Notes under the pieces: generated by a model | What the model saw: only the letters and a program-made list of their open reading frames with translations | The model's database searches: none | Told to the model about the DNA's origin: nothing | Source of the DNA: Agelas oroides | Taxonomy: Eukaryota; Porifera; Demospongiae; Agelasida; Agelasidae | Direction of reading: 5' to 3' | DNA: 64,000 nt | Assembly (NCBI GenBank): GCA_949130485.1 | Contig: OX422184.1 | Coordinates: forward strand, 16,268,324-16,332,323 | Part shown: positions 1-13,021 of the stretch, piece after piece | Layout: each line of letters opens with the position of its first letter | Numbering within the stretch: position 1 is the first letter of the stretch | Made by a program: the position numbers and the translations under genes

Positions 1-147
1 GACAAAAAAGTACAGAAACAAGACTTTAAAAAAATCCATTAAAAATGTAAAAAGATGTAGGGATGGCATGCCAAAAAGTATGCAAACAAGGTAGGGATAA
101 TGCATGAAAGCAAAGGTCAACATATTGCCAAAGCCCCATCCCTACAT
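1..147. repeat. Interspersed repeat end plus short inverted repeat (GATGTAGGGATGG family)
   Basis: Bases 1-100 match, in reverse complement, about 42495-42590, with shared 'aagtatgcaaacaaggtagg'. Bases 54-147 open with GATGTAGGGATGG and close with CCATCCCTACATC, so they form a small inverted-repeat unit. The same termini bound a ~80-base unit at 59218-59297. This is a short non-autonomous repeat family of unassigned class. Confidence 0.55.
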
Positions 148-229
148 CTTTTTCACACTGCAGGTAGACAGTTGTATGGGGGTCTTCCTAAAACGTACCA
201 CAAGTTCCTTTTACTGGCAGTTCATGGCT

Positions 230-366
230 GTAGCCTTGTTCTCAGGTCACTTCCTAGCTCCTCCCACCTGGCCTGGGAATGAGGCTACAAGTTCACCCAC
301 TTCACTGCTGTAGCCTCGTTCTCAGGCCACTTCCTAGCTCCTCCCACATGGCCTGGGAACGAGGAG
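230..366. repeat. Two tandem members of the TAGCCTCGTTCCCAGGC MITE family
   Basis: Two adjacent inverted-repeat units, 230-288 and 310-366, each start with a variant of TAGCCTCGTTCTCAGG and end with GCCTGGGAA(C/T)GAGG. Both share the core 'cacttcctagctcctccca'. The family recurs across the window (see 22082, 39808, 44333 and 60920). Confidence 0.6.
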
Positions 367-1885
367 TATGATCCAGCATTTTTGTCTGTATAGCTAGGTA
401 TGTTTGCCTCGTACGTAGCTACAAAGACACACTGTCTAACCCCAGCCATCCGAAATAAATGATACTGTTCCCTGTGGTGTAATTCCAATTAAGTACTTCA
501 CTGTGTTGTGATGTTTGTAAGAGGAGAAAGTTTGTGGTCTGGCTAGAAGATTCATTGGCCTTTCAATGAATATCTCAAAGCAGTCAATGATAACTGCACA
601 ACTTGGACAATGTTTTCGGAAGTCCATAGGCATTGTACATAGGAACACCTAGTTCTGTGTAGTATCCTAGTACTTTACAAAACATACAGACATTAACAAT
701 TGTAATCATTCTACTTTTTCGCACTCTAAGATGCTAGTTCCAGTGTATCTGTTGGTAATGAACATTCCTATATGTTGCCACATGCAATTACCTGTTGATA
801 TAAATTATGGCTATTCATACTTTGTTTTTCATAATGAACACCAGAAGACAACCACTTGTATATATCCTCATTCCCATGCACACCCTCTATATAAGCTTTT
901 GTAACTAGCAGTAAGTAAAAGCAAGAAGTGCATGGGTACTTCCATCGTTCGTATGAGTTTATACATGAAAACTAATTTAGACAAACCAATTTTCATCATC
1001 CATGCTCTATCACTGGATGACAGGTCAATGGTCTTCTATGAATAGCACTGATCTTACAGATGAGTGCAAGAAGCATATGGATATGCATGTCTATAGTGAG
1101 TGCTCTTCCACGGTGTGTTGAGGATGGAACTGAACACACTTTTCAGCCACTGTACCAGTGAGCACCTCAACTTAGCTAGGTGTAGCTATTAGTAACGTTT
1201 GAAGACTGCTAGAACTGGAAAAAGGGTTCTTTCTTACATACTCAGATCATGAAGACCTGGGTGTGAGGCCAACTCAAGATTGCATGACGACTTTAACCCA
1301 TATTTGACTGAATGCCTCAGTAATCATTAGGGCAAAATTGAAGAAACTGCCCAAATAAATTTTTTTTCCAAAATCAGAAGCTTCTGATGTAGCCATATAA
1401 GAAAGAGTGCATGTTGAGCTGGTTTACCCATTAATAGTGTCAAATAGCACTTTCAGAAAACTCTTTGTGGCACATATATTGGTGAGGTGGGTTCCAGTGA
1501 AGCCTCAGTCTGAGATGGTGATTGCACCAAGTGTTCATGAACTCTTGATTGCACGTGTCTGTCCGTAACAGAACTACAATTGAAGTTTTATGTATTAGTT
1601 CTGCTCTTTAAGATGACAACAAGCTACGGTAACATACTGATAACAGACATTTATCTTACCGTTTTTCAAAATTGAATGTAATGCAGTTATTGAGAAAAGT
1701 TTCCAGGCCCTTGGCTTGCTTCTATACTTCAAAGGAAAGCTGGATTGGAGCCTTAGGGTATCATACACTTTCAAGCAGACCAGACTTACCCGAATAAATA
1801 GAACTAAAAATCCAGAATCGATGTGTACATACACAAGTTAGAAGTTACACTTCTTTTATCAAAAGTAAAAGGCATCATAACATGA
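367..1885. other. Intergenic, no gene recognised
   Basis: This stretch lies 3' of TTC38. Short open frames occur on both strands, but none has recognisable protein similarity or paired splice signals. No clear tandem repeat was seen. Confidence 0.5.
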
Positions 1886-4800
1886 TCACAGTACACTTGC
1901 TGCAAGACTCTTTTGCTCCTCATATGCTGTCTTCATTGTCCGAAACAGTTTTGCAAGCATCTTGCTACAAGGTTTCTGGGCCTACACAAACAGCAGTGTA
2001 GGAAAACATGTGCAATAGTTATCACAAGTGGATTTTAAAAAATCAGCTATAAAAGGTTCAAACTAACTTACTGGAAATGTATTGCATATTAACCACCCTG
2101 GCAAATGATACATCATGGATCAAGAGGACTGAGTGCAAAAGTAGTGGCATACAAGAGCATGGATGACCATTTCATTTTGCAGTTCAGATGAACACAACCA
2201 AACACTTGATGCCACTCTACCCTGACATGTGCATGCAGGGTGTAAGAACTTGCACTAAGTCTTTTACAAGACATGTTTACCTTTATGCATGATGACATGA
2301 GCTGCCAGGAATAGGATTTCAAAACACAACTATGCATGTGTGTGCTTACCTTGAGTTCTGCGACTAGTGCTAGTGCGAGGGGCAGTTGTTTGGAGTTGAT
2401 GGCAGCCTGGATGAGGGTAATACTGAATACCTGCCGCTGAGCCCAACTACCACCCAGGTACCCCAAGTCATAGCGCAGAGGGAGAAGTATGGAAACCACC
2501 TGTAAGATGTTTAGAACTGTAAACATTTTTATAACAGTTTACTTTGTAAATGTCACCATGCTCCCAGTATATCTTGATGTTTTTTCATCGGTTTCTCACA
2601 GAGCGTGGATGATGCCATGCATCTTTCAGACCAGAAAAATTTGTTGGTGCAATGGAACAGGTTTTACAAATGTCCCACAAACAGTGGGAAGTCTGCAAAT
2701 GCATAAACAGTGTGTGTGGATGGAGCTGGGGTGTAAGGCTATGTTACACCACAGAGCAAAGTAATTTATTAAGTTAGACACCATGTTCAATGGATCTAGA
2801 AAAGGTGCATATGATGTAATTGAAAAGATTGCACCTGCAAGGAATTCAATCCAGGACCTCTTGATTTGTCTGCAAGTAGTCTCAAGTACACTGAGCACTG
2901 AGCTACAACATAATTCTCTCTATATACTACAAATAACAGTAAATTGAAATTTCATTTATTCCGGCTAGTTGCCTCACACTGCCCAATATCATGAAACATG
3001 GCAGGGCAAGATACACACCGTGTCACGTTAGAGGCTATCAGTGAACCACATTTTCGCCAAGATGTTGCCAAAGGTTATTTAAATTAATGCTTTGAAGCCA
3101 ATATCTAAGGTCACATTGGCTATGGGTAACACTGAAAACGCATGGTCTCATACCAGTACTGCTTGAGGCATATATGTACATTCCAAGATAGATGTGATAC
3201 CTAGACATCACTGATCCTCAATTCAATTATCACTTACGTACTAACCTGGCCTTCATGAATGGTTACACTATTGGAATTAATTCCTCCTCACACTCATGCA
3301 TAGCTACTGTGTTCATACTCTCACTTACCTCTTCGTATTGCTCCTTGCCAAATGCCATGAGGGCATTACATACAGGAACTCCAAGCTATAGCAATACATA
3401 ATAGTGTAATCAAAATGTTAATACCAGGTGTGGTCTAAATACGTGTATGTGTCACTCAATAATTATTTTTCTTGGATGATGCACAAATGCATATACTGTA
3501 TACATGGAAATTTTCAATGCTGCAAAACTTCACAGAAATGCCTCCAGACCCTTCGGTAGAAACTTTCATGGTTTTTATCTTCATGCAATAAATGTGTGAC
3601 ACTTGGACCACACCCCCACCAGTTCAGGGGTTCATTTAGTAAATTTTCAAGAGGGAGCAAAAGTTGGCAGTTAAAAAATTTGGGGGGGGGGGGGGGGGGT
3701 GGTGGAGGCATCACTAGTCTTGCTCCCATGTGCACCTCACACAGTGTTCACATGTTTGAAGGGGGGAGTGAGATTCTGGCAAAAGAGGATGAATGACCCC
3801 ACCCCCCTCCAGCCCCTCCTAAATGAAGCCCTGCTGAGTTGATGGCCATGCCCCACACGTGAACTGAAGACACAATACTGAATGACAAAGCAAAGAAACA
3901 AGCTTGTGCAACAACGACCTAGTCTTCCTTTTGTGTGGAGGCCTTCACAATCCGGAAGGATTCAGCACTGCTGATCTGGACTTCGACAGCTATGGAACGT
4001 CTCTTATGGCTTTGTTGTCATTTTGTATAGTAGCAGACTGATTAAGTTCTACAGCAGCCATTCTCAGAGTACCACTACTAATATACTACTGTGTTGCAGT
4101 GTTTAACAATCTTTGAGTGGTTGTTAACTTTCATAAACACACAAATGCACTCCTACCTTCTCGGCGATCTTGCAGTTTGATGATACATCCATCTGCGCAT
4201 AAGCTTTAAGAGACTGCAAATAGAAGTAGGAATTTTGGAGCACTTGACCTCAGTTAGAAACAAAGGCAAATTTTGGTGTTAGAAATCAAGCCCAGTGCTC
4301 TGATGGTACATACTGAGTGGCTAACAGGTGTGCAGGTACATATAGAAGACAGTAGGGTTGGTGGTTATCTGGTGTTCATAGCTCAGTTGTAGAGCACTGG
4401 CAGCTCATGCCACGAGCCCTGAATTTGACTACAAGTGACTGCCGAAAGCAGGGTAATTCACTGAAGATAATAAGCACAAAGTACATGTACAACCGTAAAC
4501 TCCTTTCACTGTCAGTAGATCCAAGCAGTTGAATTATTTAGAAAAGTGAAAATTGGGAGGGTATTCGGCCATGGGTATGCAATACACTGGGGCAGATCCA
4601 GAATCTTAAAAAGCAGTGTGCTATCAAAGTTGAAAAGTGAGTGCAAATGGGACTGCACAAGATAAGTGTTAGACTATCATGCTATAAAGGGGAGTTTTCC
4701 AACAGGTACATGTACTACTGTGCTATGTACCTTCATCATCTGTTCAGCCAGTGCTAGTCTGGCAGCACACTCCCTGACCTTCCCGTGTACCAGAGCCATC

Positions 4801-7800
4801 ATTAGGTGAGTATCATACCTGTGTGATTGTAGATAAAAATGACAAACAGAAAGACACAGACAGAGATATTATCTCTCTTGAACACACATTGTTTCAAGGC
4901 TCCCCCCCCCCTCCCCTCCCCTAGAATGAAACCTCCTTCTTCGAGTCCCATCCCATTATGTTTTTGGAGAGAGGAAAGGAGGGGGAGAGGGAACCTCAAA
5001 ATGATACTAGTAAATAAATCAAGCCTAGAGTCCTCCTACCCATGTTCCCAGGCTTTCTTTATACTGAGGAGAGTGCCTGAGAACAAGGCTACTTGACTCC
5101 AGGTCCTTTCGCTCTACTAGCAAAACGCAAAAGTGGATAGGAGTCATAGGCTCTGTTCATTCAGACACCACCTATCAGGTCATGGTGGAGAAAGAGACAG
5201 TTATTTAAAATGGTTGTTCACTATATGTGAATACAGTGCCGTTGCCAGGAGTTATTGCCGGTACAGGGTACATTAAATGTGTGGAAGAAGTTTAAACTGC
5301 GGAAACACTCTCATTGCATCTCATCAAATGACACAATAGCATCATACATTCTTTTTCATATGTTTGGAAACTGCAAGTTTTTTTTTCTAACAGTTCTTGT
5401 ACACACAACTCTGCTAACCATGCTAGTCCATGCAATTTCCTGCAGCAAAAAAAATGCTCGTTGCATATAAATCTGATAATAGTGTCATTTTTACTTTTGT
5501 TGACAGTAGTGACAATATACATTGTACATACTCTGCTAACCATGCTAGTCCATGGCTCCCAATCAGCTTGGCACAGCTTTCAGTCAGTCTCTCCCACCTC
5601 TTCTCTCCTGGATCAATCCCCATCAATTCCAGTCGCCATAGCAACGAGGTTCCATCCACAAGTGCTAAGACATTCTCTGGTGTTGCCTTCTCAAATATGA
5701 CAGTATCAAATTCACGGAGGACCGATTCCATATCACCTAGGTCTTTATGTGGGTGGATAGTGGATCATATAACTACTGTAGTCTATGTGAGTGTTGCTAG
5801 GTTGGAACACATTTCACCCTAAACCATGCTTTTGAGTACTGCTCATAGACATTTGCCACTGCCATTTTAGCTAATGTGGTTCCATTACAAATCTGCATCT
5901 AAGTCCACTATATGTCATTAATTTCCCTTGTAGGTTTGTAATAAATAACCATATACTGTGGATCTATGAGTGTGCATATCTAGGTGTGTGAGAGTCATCC
6001 TTAAGGACATAAGAAGAAATGTGTGCAAGGAAGGAAGGTGTTAGCATACCGAAGTAGTGGAGTGCAAGGTGCCATGTGAGGTGTGTGTTATACATGGAGC
6101 GGCTCCAGTCATCCCGTGTGGAGGTGAGGAACTGTACTCCAACTTCAGCATCCCTCTCCTCCTCCATAATGTGAGCTAAGAGGAAGGAGTGGGAAAGAGG
6201 AAGGAGAAGGAAATTGTAGAAAAGAATGTGCGAACAGAGGAGGAGGAGAAGGAGGAGGAGAATTATTAGGCCAGGAAAGAGGCTAAGAAACAAAGGAAAA
6301 GGGAGTGTATACATGTGGTTCACTCATGAGAGGTATGAAATGGAAACTTTACATGTATTCTGGCTTCACAAACTAACTCAGAGCATGGGCAGCAAAGGGT
6401 GTGTTTTTGTCAAGTGCCAGAGCCTTCCTAGCTATCTCCTCTGCCTGGTCCCTCTGGTTATTTTCCTCCAGACTGAATGCATAACTGAGGGGAGAGGAAA
6501 GAAGGTGGGGAAGGGTAGGTTAGGGAGAGGATTAATTAGGAGGACAAGTGGGAAAGGAATTTATTCCTGCAAGAATTTGTTCTGCACAAACATAAAGTGC
6601 TTACCATAGACTAAAGTAAGATTTAATGGGCAACTAGCTGGCCATATGACTCCATCAGCACTTCTATCACACACTGACATTACCAAAGGGCCTTAAGGTT
6701 ACAATCAACTGGTTCGAAACCTGTGAAATGCATACAAGGGCCAATTGTTTACGTAAGCAATTATAGTTGACGTAGTACACATTAATTATTTATTGCGGAC
6801 GCTGCACGAACGCGCGTCCCCAAACTCACTGGCGATGCTCAAGGCCTTGCCGTATTTCGAAAGCAGATCGCTTATCCTTGCACCAAATATAAGGCAAGGA
6901 AAGTGTTTCTTCAGTTTTCTGGTGTGTTGTATGGGTAGCGCAGTGTATATATTTAGCAGGGCGGCACGTAAAGAAATCTCGAAAATTGGACTTGAATTGA
7001 AGGTTCTACGCTCCGAAGCGCATTTCTTACGCCTAAATCAGTTAAATTCCTACAAGTATTACTAAAAGTATACATAAAGCGCCAGATATCTTCACGTGCT
7101 GACCTAGTAAATACCGTGAAGTAGTGCAAGATGAAATTTCAGGATCGAACTCTTTACAGTCGCCGAGTAATTTGGCACAAAAGCGTTTGAGTGGTGCGCC
7201 TAATTGCTGGTTCAAATGCGTTGGGGCGTTTTTAAACAGAAGCTTATTTCTCTCCGAATAATATATTTCGTTCATGTGCTGTTGGACTGTAACTTGTTTG
7301 ATAAATATCAGTTACGGTTTTCGAAATATTAAAGCAATAAATTTACTATGCCAACAGCCTTCGGCGCAGTTGATTGTAACCTTAAAGTGACTGCCATCAG
7401 TTTGCTGCTAACAACAAGCTGAAAACATCGTCACACACTATACACCAAGGTCTCTAGGCTAGATACCTTGTTGTACACTGACTGGTATATTGTGGTGTGT
7501 TCACTTACAAGGCCAGGATGGCGGGGTACAGTAGCATCTCCTCTGTCCAGTGAGGCATGATGCTGGCCAGGAATCCCCTCAGTCTCACCATATCCCCCAG
7601 CATTGTAAACCCCCTCTGTAGCACCCGTATTGCAAGAACATCTGTGTGTGTGATGTGTGTTGGTGTATGGTGTGAGGGAGGGGTGTGTGTTGAGTGTGTG
7701 TGTGTGTGAGTGCATGTGAGTGAGTGAGTGAGTGAGTGAGTGAGTGAGTGAGTGAGTGAGTGAGTGAGTGAGTGAGTGAGTGTGTGTGTTTGAGTGAGTG

Positions 7801-9298
7801 AGTGAGTGAGTGAGTGAGTGAGTGAGTGAGTGAGGAGTGAGTGAGTGAGTGTGTGTGTTTGAGTGAGTGAGTGAGTGAGTGAGTGAGTGAGTGAGTGAGT
7901 GAGTGAGTGAGTGAGTGAGTGAGTGAGTGAGTGAGTGAATGAGTGAGTGAGTGAGCGTGTGTGTGTGTGTAATGTGTGTGTGTGTGAGAGGAGTGGGGGT
8001 GTGTTCACAATAAATTGAAAGTAATTGCTGAACTTTGCTGAAATGCCAAAATACACAGTAAGATGTTTGCAAGTTCAGTGACAATTTCTCTTTCAAAAAC
8101 TTATGACTTTACTTTCCTTTGGCATAAAACAAAACAAGATAGAGGTCTTGAGAGAAATGTATTGAGTGGGGGAGCACCAACACCTGCTGACACATCAATG
8201 TTCATTATGTGGAAAAGGACATACCTCACACTACTTTACTATGATGGACTGGGAGTTGCAGTAAGCTATCGGTTTTCAATACGGACTGCATTGTGCGTGT
8301 ATGTGTGTGTGTATGTTTGCTTGTTGCTTGCTTGCTTTCTTGCTTGGGGCAACCACTTACTGTAAAACTTCAAATGAGCACATTCACATATTTCACAAGT
8401 TGATCTACTTCACCTATAAGCAACAGCATACACATGCACAATCACACACACAGGTATAAATTCAGTATACGTGGCCCACTTACCAAGAGGGTAAAGCACC
8501 AGCAGGTCTACCAAGACTTCGTTTGCCTTATGAAGGTCACCGGATGCATGAACAAGGAATGCCCTCACATGTCGTTGCTCTCTGTCTGTAATCTTGCTAT
8601 CATCAGATGACAGTCGTTTCACAGCCTCAACGTGAGCTGAAACTGAAGGGCAAGCACTGATACTATATAAGTATCACCATAGTACAAAGCTATACCAGAA
8701 AATATCACGAATTTGTAATTGCCATACAAGTGCACAGGACGAGTTACAATGCCAATGGCAACAAACGAGTGATACTTTTTCCAGTGTAGCTTGTTACAAT
8801 GGTAATAATGATTTTATCATACGAACCTTCGATTTCATTGCATGTTCAGACGTACGCACGTGACTTGCAGTACCTGATACGGATTCTTGCGTGACTTGTA
8901 GTACAAATACGGCTTTTTATAAACCAATCAGCTACAGGTAGTCAGTGGAGCACTGACTAAGTTAGCTTCTTTGCTGGCAATGTAACACATGGTGTTGCAT
9001 GAATCACATGCAGACATTAACACTTTTGGGGGGCACTGCCACTATACACAAAACATTGTGGGACCATGTGACTCCACTGCTCTACCTTCCCCGTAAGTTC
9101 CACTGCAAACGGCATCAATATCTAATCCTAGAAGTGGTTTGGATGCTTACATTAAGGCCACTAGGGAAGCTGAGGTAAGTCCCAACATAACATTGTACTT
9201 ACTGAATATACAAACTGATGAACATAGACACTATACTCATCACACTTGTCATACTGGCGCAAGAAATCTCATAGTTTAATTCATCCCACTTTTGTTGC

Positions 9299-9332
<34 letters not shown>

Positions 9333-11437
9333 GCTGCTGCTGTTGTTGTTGTTGTTGTTGCTGCTGCTGTTGTTGTTGTTGTTGTTGTTGTTGTTGCTGC
9401 TGCTGCTGTTGTTGCTGTTGTTGTTGTTGTTGTTGCTGTATAATGAACAACTGACACACAGTGCCAGTGGTGGTTTCTATTAGCCAGAGGCTAGACCTCA
9501 AAAAGTAAAGGCAAAAGTAAAAAAGGAGAGAATAACACTTAAGTACTGTGCATTATAAGGACTGTCTAACCTGTAGGATGAGATGGAGCCTTCATTTGCT
9601 GCAACCTGTGGACACCCTGCATGGGAAGGAACATATTATTAAGGAATCAACTGTACCACACTATTGAATAGTACAAGGTCTGTCATAAATTACATAAGTT
9701 ACACTACATCTCTGCCTCCAGTCCTACCCCACCCCCAGCACAATCCTACCAACCCCCTGCCTCCCACCCCTTCCATCCCACATCTGACCCCACCACTCCC
9801 GCCTACACCTCCACTTCACCCCCACCTGTATATGTCCCACCTCCACTCCCTCCTCCTTTTCTAGCCCCACTTCCACCTTTAATTCTATCCACTCTCCTTG
9901 CCCAATCCCAACCTCCATCCTATGCTATATATTAGTACCAAAATAGACATAACGGTTAGTGGTTGTGCATTTAATTAACTTGCTTTACAACAATAAAGGG
10001 GATGCATTTACATCATCACTCTTACCAATGGTTGCTATGCCATGATCTTGAGAGGCCAAACGAATTGCTCATGGCACTTATGTACTTGTGCACTAAACTC
10101 CTGTGCTAGCAATGCTCCTACAAGTAGTGTGGCAGTTGAACTATATTGTTTTCTGATTAGAATCCTAGCCAATTATCTCTGCAGATAATATACAATCAAT
10201 TTCAGCTGTTGTCTGTGCAATGTTAGAACCTTCTTTGGCACCTTCTTGTATATTTCTGGACACTTCACACTGCATAGAGAGTGTCACAATCCTATGAGAT
10301 ACAGTCTTGACTTTGAATCACTGCCGGTGCGAACTGCTAGCCGTAGTTACTTGCTGCCAGCGCTTGTTGCGTGGTCAGCATCTGGAATCCCGAGTACAAT
10401 ACAGTAGCATTCATTTCTAGTGTGGGTAAGTTGAATGTCTTTACTCAAGCTAAATGCATGTCACATACCTCGAACCAGATTAACCCCACTGTATAATTTA
10501 CTTGCTTAAGATGGCACATACACGGAACTACGCAGAAATGTGTGAAAATAGGATACAATGGGGTCAAAGGCTATTATGCTAGGGCAAAACTTAATGCATA
10601 CAGCTACTACAGAAGAATGATGTTGTAAACATGACGTTTATTTTACCTCAACGAACTTTTGGCTCCACAAGCTGGTTTAATGATTAGATCAGTAATAGAA
10701 ATCAAGAAATCGTGCCTCAGAGGGTTGGGACACACAACATGGAGGAGGGGAACTGCTGACAGTATTTAGTAAGGGTAATTCTGGACACTTGGGATCAACT
10801 GAAGAACACAATCATGGCATTTGAGGTACAGCACGCTCTACTCGTGACCTTTAGAAGCCAAATAGTGGGTTAGTAATAGGTCAGGCCTGGGGAGGGGAAA
10901 AGTTCAACTGTGGTCTATGGCATGTGAAGCTTGAGTACTGCAAGTGCCATCCAATTGCATTCTTCAATTGATCCAATGCTAGTGTACTTGACTTTGTACT
11001 CTTTCAAGACTACCGCATGATGCTTGTCAGCTAATTAGCTCACACCAGTAAGACGCAGTTACATAGATTGATAGATAGATAGATAGACAGATAAATTAAC
11101 AGGAAATGTTCCTTCAGCCAGTTCAGCAAAGGTGTTGTTCCGCATCCATCAGATTTGCTGGGTGCTTTCGGTAGTTAGCTTTTGTGATGGCTTCAGTTCA
11201 TGATAACATCATTAAAGTAATTTGGTTACTTACCACCAGACAGTGGCCCAGTAGCAGCGAGTCATCCATTTCAAGAGCCCTAGAGACGAAGGGGAGCGGG
11301 TCTTCCCTGTACGTGACGTGCGCAACAATCGCTTTGTTGTACCACTCCAGCGCTTCGTCGCTACGGCAGGTTAGTGGGAGCCCAGTGAGGTCACAGCGCC
11401 GTTCAGCTGTTGCAAAGGTGCATCTTGAAGCTTCCAT
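1886..11437 (-). CDS. TTC38: TTC38, tetratricopeptide repeat protein 38 (12 exons, complete)
   Basis: Exons in transcription order: 11437-11234, 9616-9571, 8636-8484, 7641-7509, 6484-6378, 6175-6050, 5736-5532, 4818-4731, 4213-4157, 3385-3329, 2499-2350, 1981-1886. Every junction has GT-AG signals and the phases close, giving about 473 residues; human TTC38 is 469. The start is the ATG at 11437. From memory of the family, alignable stretches include the N-terminus (MEASRC), DREQRHVRAF in exon 3, DQAEEIARKAL in exon 5, LLWRLELMGIDPGEKRW in exon 7 and LLPLRYDLGYLGGSWAQR in exon 11. TTC38 is a widely conserved helical-repeat protein of poorly known function. No signal peptide or membrane segment is visible, so it is probably cytosolic. 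No reading-frame damage was seen. The gene is interrupted only by intronic repeats. The transcript start was not identified and no AATAAA was found just past the stop. Confidence 0.93.
2838..2908 (-). repeat. tRNA-like (SINE head) in TTC38 intron
   Basis: The minus strand reads TGTAGCTCAGTGCTCAGTG, which is A-box like, followed about 35 bases later by GGATTGAATTCC, which is B-box like. Spacing suits a tRNA-derived pol III promoter. A proper acceptor stem was not verified, so a SINE or tRNA relic is more likely than a functional tRNA gene. Confidence 0.4.
3620..3836. mobile_element. Possible hAT-type MITE in TTC38 intron
   Basis: The left end, CAGTTCAGGGGTTCATTTAG, is an imperfect inverted match of the right end, CTAAATGAAGCCCTGCTG. 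The interior contains an 18-base G run near 3681-3699. No convincing 8-base target duplication was seen, so the class is tentative. Confidence 0.4.
4371..4432 (+). repeat. tRNA-like (SINE head) in TTC38 intron
   Basis: The plus strand contains TAGCTCAGTTGTAGAGCA, a near-perfect tRNA A box and D loop, and about 35 bases downstream GAATTTGACTA, a degenerate B box. It is probably a tRNA-derived SINE head or a decayed tRNA copy. Confidence 0.45.
5413..5433. repeat. Partial copy of the end of TTC38 exon 7
   Basis: Bases 5413-5433 repeat bases 5535-5555, the last coding bases of TTC38 exon 7 next to its splice donor. The copy sits about 120 bases into the following intron and also has a GT after it on the minus strand, so it resembles a decoy exon end. 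Confidence 0.6.
7641..7995. repeat. GTGA tetranucleotide microsatellite in TTC38 intron 3
   Basis: Long runs of (GTGA)n with short GT-rich interruptions lie directly upstream, in the gene sense, of the acceptor of exon 4. Open frames running through it on the minus strand (THSL repeats) are artefacts of a stop-free repeat. Confidence 0.9.
8664..8925. mobile_element. MITE, copy 1 (TATCACCATAGTAC family)
   Basis: It shares an ordered set of motifs with 43290-43562, including 'tatcaccatagtacaaagc' and 'cgtgacttgtagta'. Within each copy, the left segment around TATCACCATAGTAC is inverted at the right around GTAC(T)ATGGTGATA. This copy lies in the intron between TTC38 exons 2 and 3. Confidence 0.65.
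9293..9438. repeat. TTG/CTG trinucleotide microsatellite in TTC38 intron 2
   Basis: About 48 consecutive TTG or CTG triplets, which read CAA/CAG in the sense of TTC38. It lies about 130 bases downstream, in gene sense, of the 46-base exon 2. Reading through it gives poly-Gln on the minus strand and poly-Leu or poly-Val on the plus strand; these are not genes. Confidence 0.92.
9700..9915. repeat. C-rich low-complexity tract
   Basis: A pyrimidine tract dominated by CCCACC and CCTCC blocks lies in TTC38 intron 1. Pro-rich plus-strand and Gly/Glu/Val-rich minus-strand frames through it are composition artefacts. Confidence 0.7.
9916..11233. other. TTC38 intron 1 remainder, nothing recognised
   Basis: This is non-coding intron between exon 1 and exon 2. 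It contains a short GATA microsatellite near 11068-11090. No further exon was found, and phase closure between exons 1 and 2 does not require one. Confidence 0.5.
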
Positions 11438-11530
11438 CCTTTCTTCTGTCACTGTAGTCTGTAGTCGGGTAGTCCCTGCCCAGGAGCCACATGATCACAT
11501 CCCAAATCCCAAAGGAGGTGTGGTCAGCGT

Positions 11531-12985
11531 GACTAGGGATACACATTGTGCAAAAGACCTCGCTCCGCGGACGTCCGCATTTGCCCTCATATTCCCCAAC
11601 TTATGTTTTCTACGTTCCCAATCCACGTAGCCTGGGAACCAGACCAGTCTTACCATGTAAAAATGGTTGCTGTTGTAAGCTTGAGTTAGAAGGGACGAAG
11701 AGCGTGTTTGTCTTATGCTACAGTCGCTATTTGTCTGCCGTTGGTTGCTCACAGGTGGAACTGTCATACCAGTAAGTCTGATAGCTGTTGTGCCTACCGT
11801 TGTGGAGAAATCCGTGTTTTACGGATATCTCACTCCTGCATCTGTCTCCCTTGGGCTACCGACACAATTTGTGCACTGTTGTTTAGTAACAGCTAGACCT
11901 TTTATGCCTGCCAGTCTGATAGTGATACCGTAGACCATTCTTGAGATATCGAAGTTTTTAGGCCAACTTCCGGTTTACCATTGACGACGACGACGACGAC
12001 GACGACAACGAAAAATCTCAATTGAACCCGGGTATAGCCTCGCTTCGCTCGGAACTAGGGATACACATTGTGCAAACGACCTCGCTCCGCGGATGTCCGT
12101 GTTTGCCCTCATTTCCCAAATACGTTCCCAATCCATGTATCCTGGGAACCAGACCAGTCTTACAATGGCTACTGTTGTAAGCTTAAGTTGATAGGAGCAA
12201 AGAGCGTGTTAGTCTTGCGGTACAGTTGCAATTTGTCTGCCGTTGGTTGCTCACAGGTGGAACTGTCATACCAGTAAGTTTGGTAGCTGTTGTGCCTACC
12301 GTTCTAGAGAAATCCGTGTTTTACGGATATCTCACTCCTGCATCTGTTTCCGTTGGGCTACCGACACAGTTCGTTCACTGTTGTTTAGTAACAGCTAGGG
12401 CTTTCATGCCAGCCAGTCTGATAGTGATCCCGTACACCATTCATGAGATATCGAAGTTTTTAGGCCAACTTCCGGTTTGCCATTGACGACGACGACGAAG
12501 AAAAATCTCAATTGAACCCGGGTATAGCCTCGCTTCGCTCGGAACTAGGGATACACATTGTGCAAATGGACCTCGCTCCGCGAACGTCCGCGTTTGCCCT
12601 CGTATTTCCCAAGTATAGTTTCTACGTTCCCAATCCACGTATCCTGGGAACCAGACCAGTCTTACCATGTAAAAATGGCTGCTGTTGTAAGCTTGAGTTG
12701 GTAGAACAAAGAGCGTGCTTGTCTTATGGTACAGTCGCTATTTGTCTGCCGTGGGTTGCTCACAGGTGGAGCTGTCATACCAGTAAGTTTGGTAGCTGTT
12801 GTGCCTACCGTTCTGGAGAAATCCGTGTTTTGCGGATATCTCACTCCTGCATCTGTTTCCCTTAGGCTACCGACACGCTTCGCTCACAGTTATTTAGTAA
12901 CAGCTAGAGCTTTCATGCCTGCCAGTCTGATAGTCATCCCGTAGACCATTGTTGAGATATCGAAGTTTTTAGGCCAACTTCCGGT

Positions 12986-13021
<36 letters not shown>

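Noticed and set aside
6226..6609. 127-codon plus-strand frame starting with an Arg run
   Set aside because: It overlaps TTC38 exon 5 in antisense and begins in a GGA-rich intronic tract.
7431..8096. Minus-strand frames of 183-221 codons rich in Thr-His-Ser-Leu
   Set aside because: They run through the GTGA microsatellite. Only the part at 7509-7641 is real, as TTC38 exon 4.
9199..9501. Poly-Gln / poly-Leu / poly-Val frames
   Set aside because: They are translations of an intronic TTG/CTG microsatellite.
11548..12944. Repeated ~70-codon plus-strand frames with similar sequences
   Set aside because: They are the same stretch of a tandem repeat read three times; frames differ between copies and lack coding signals.
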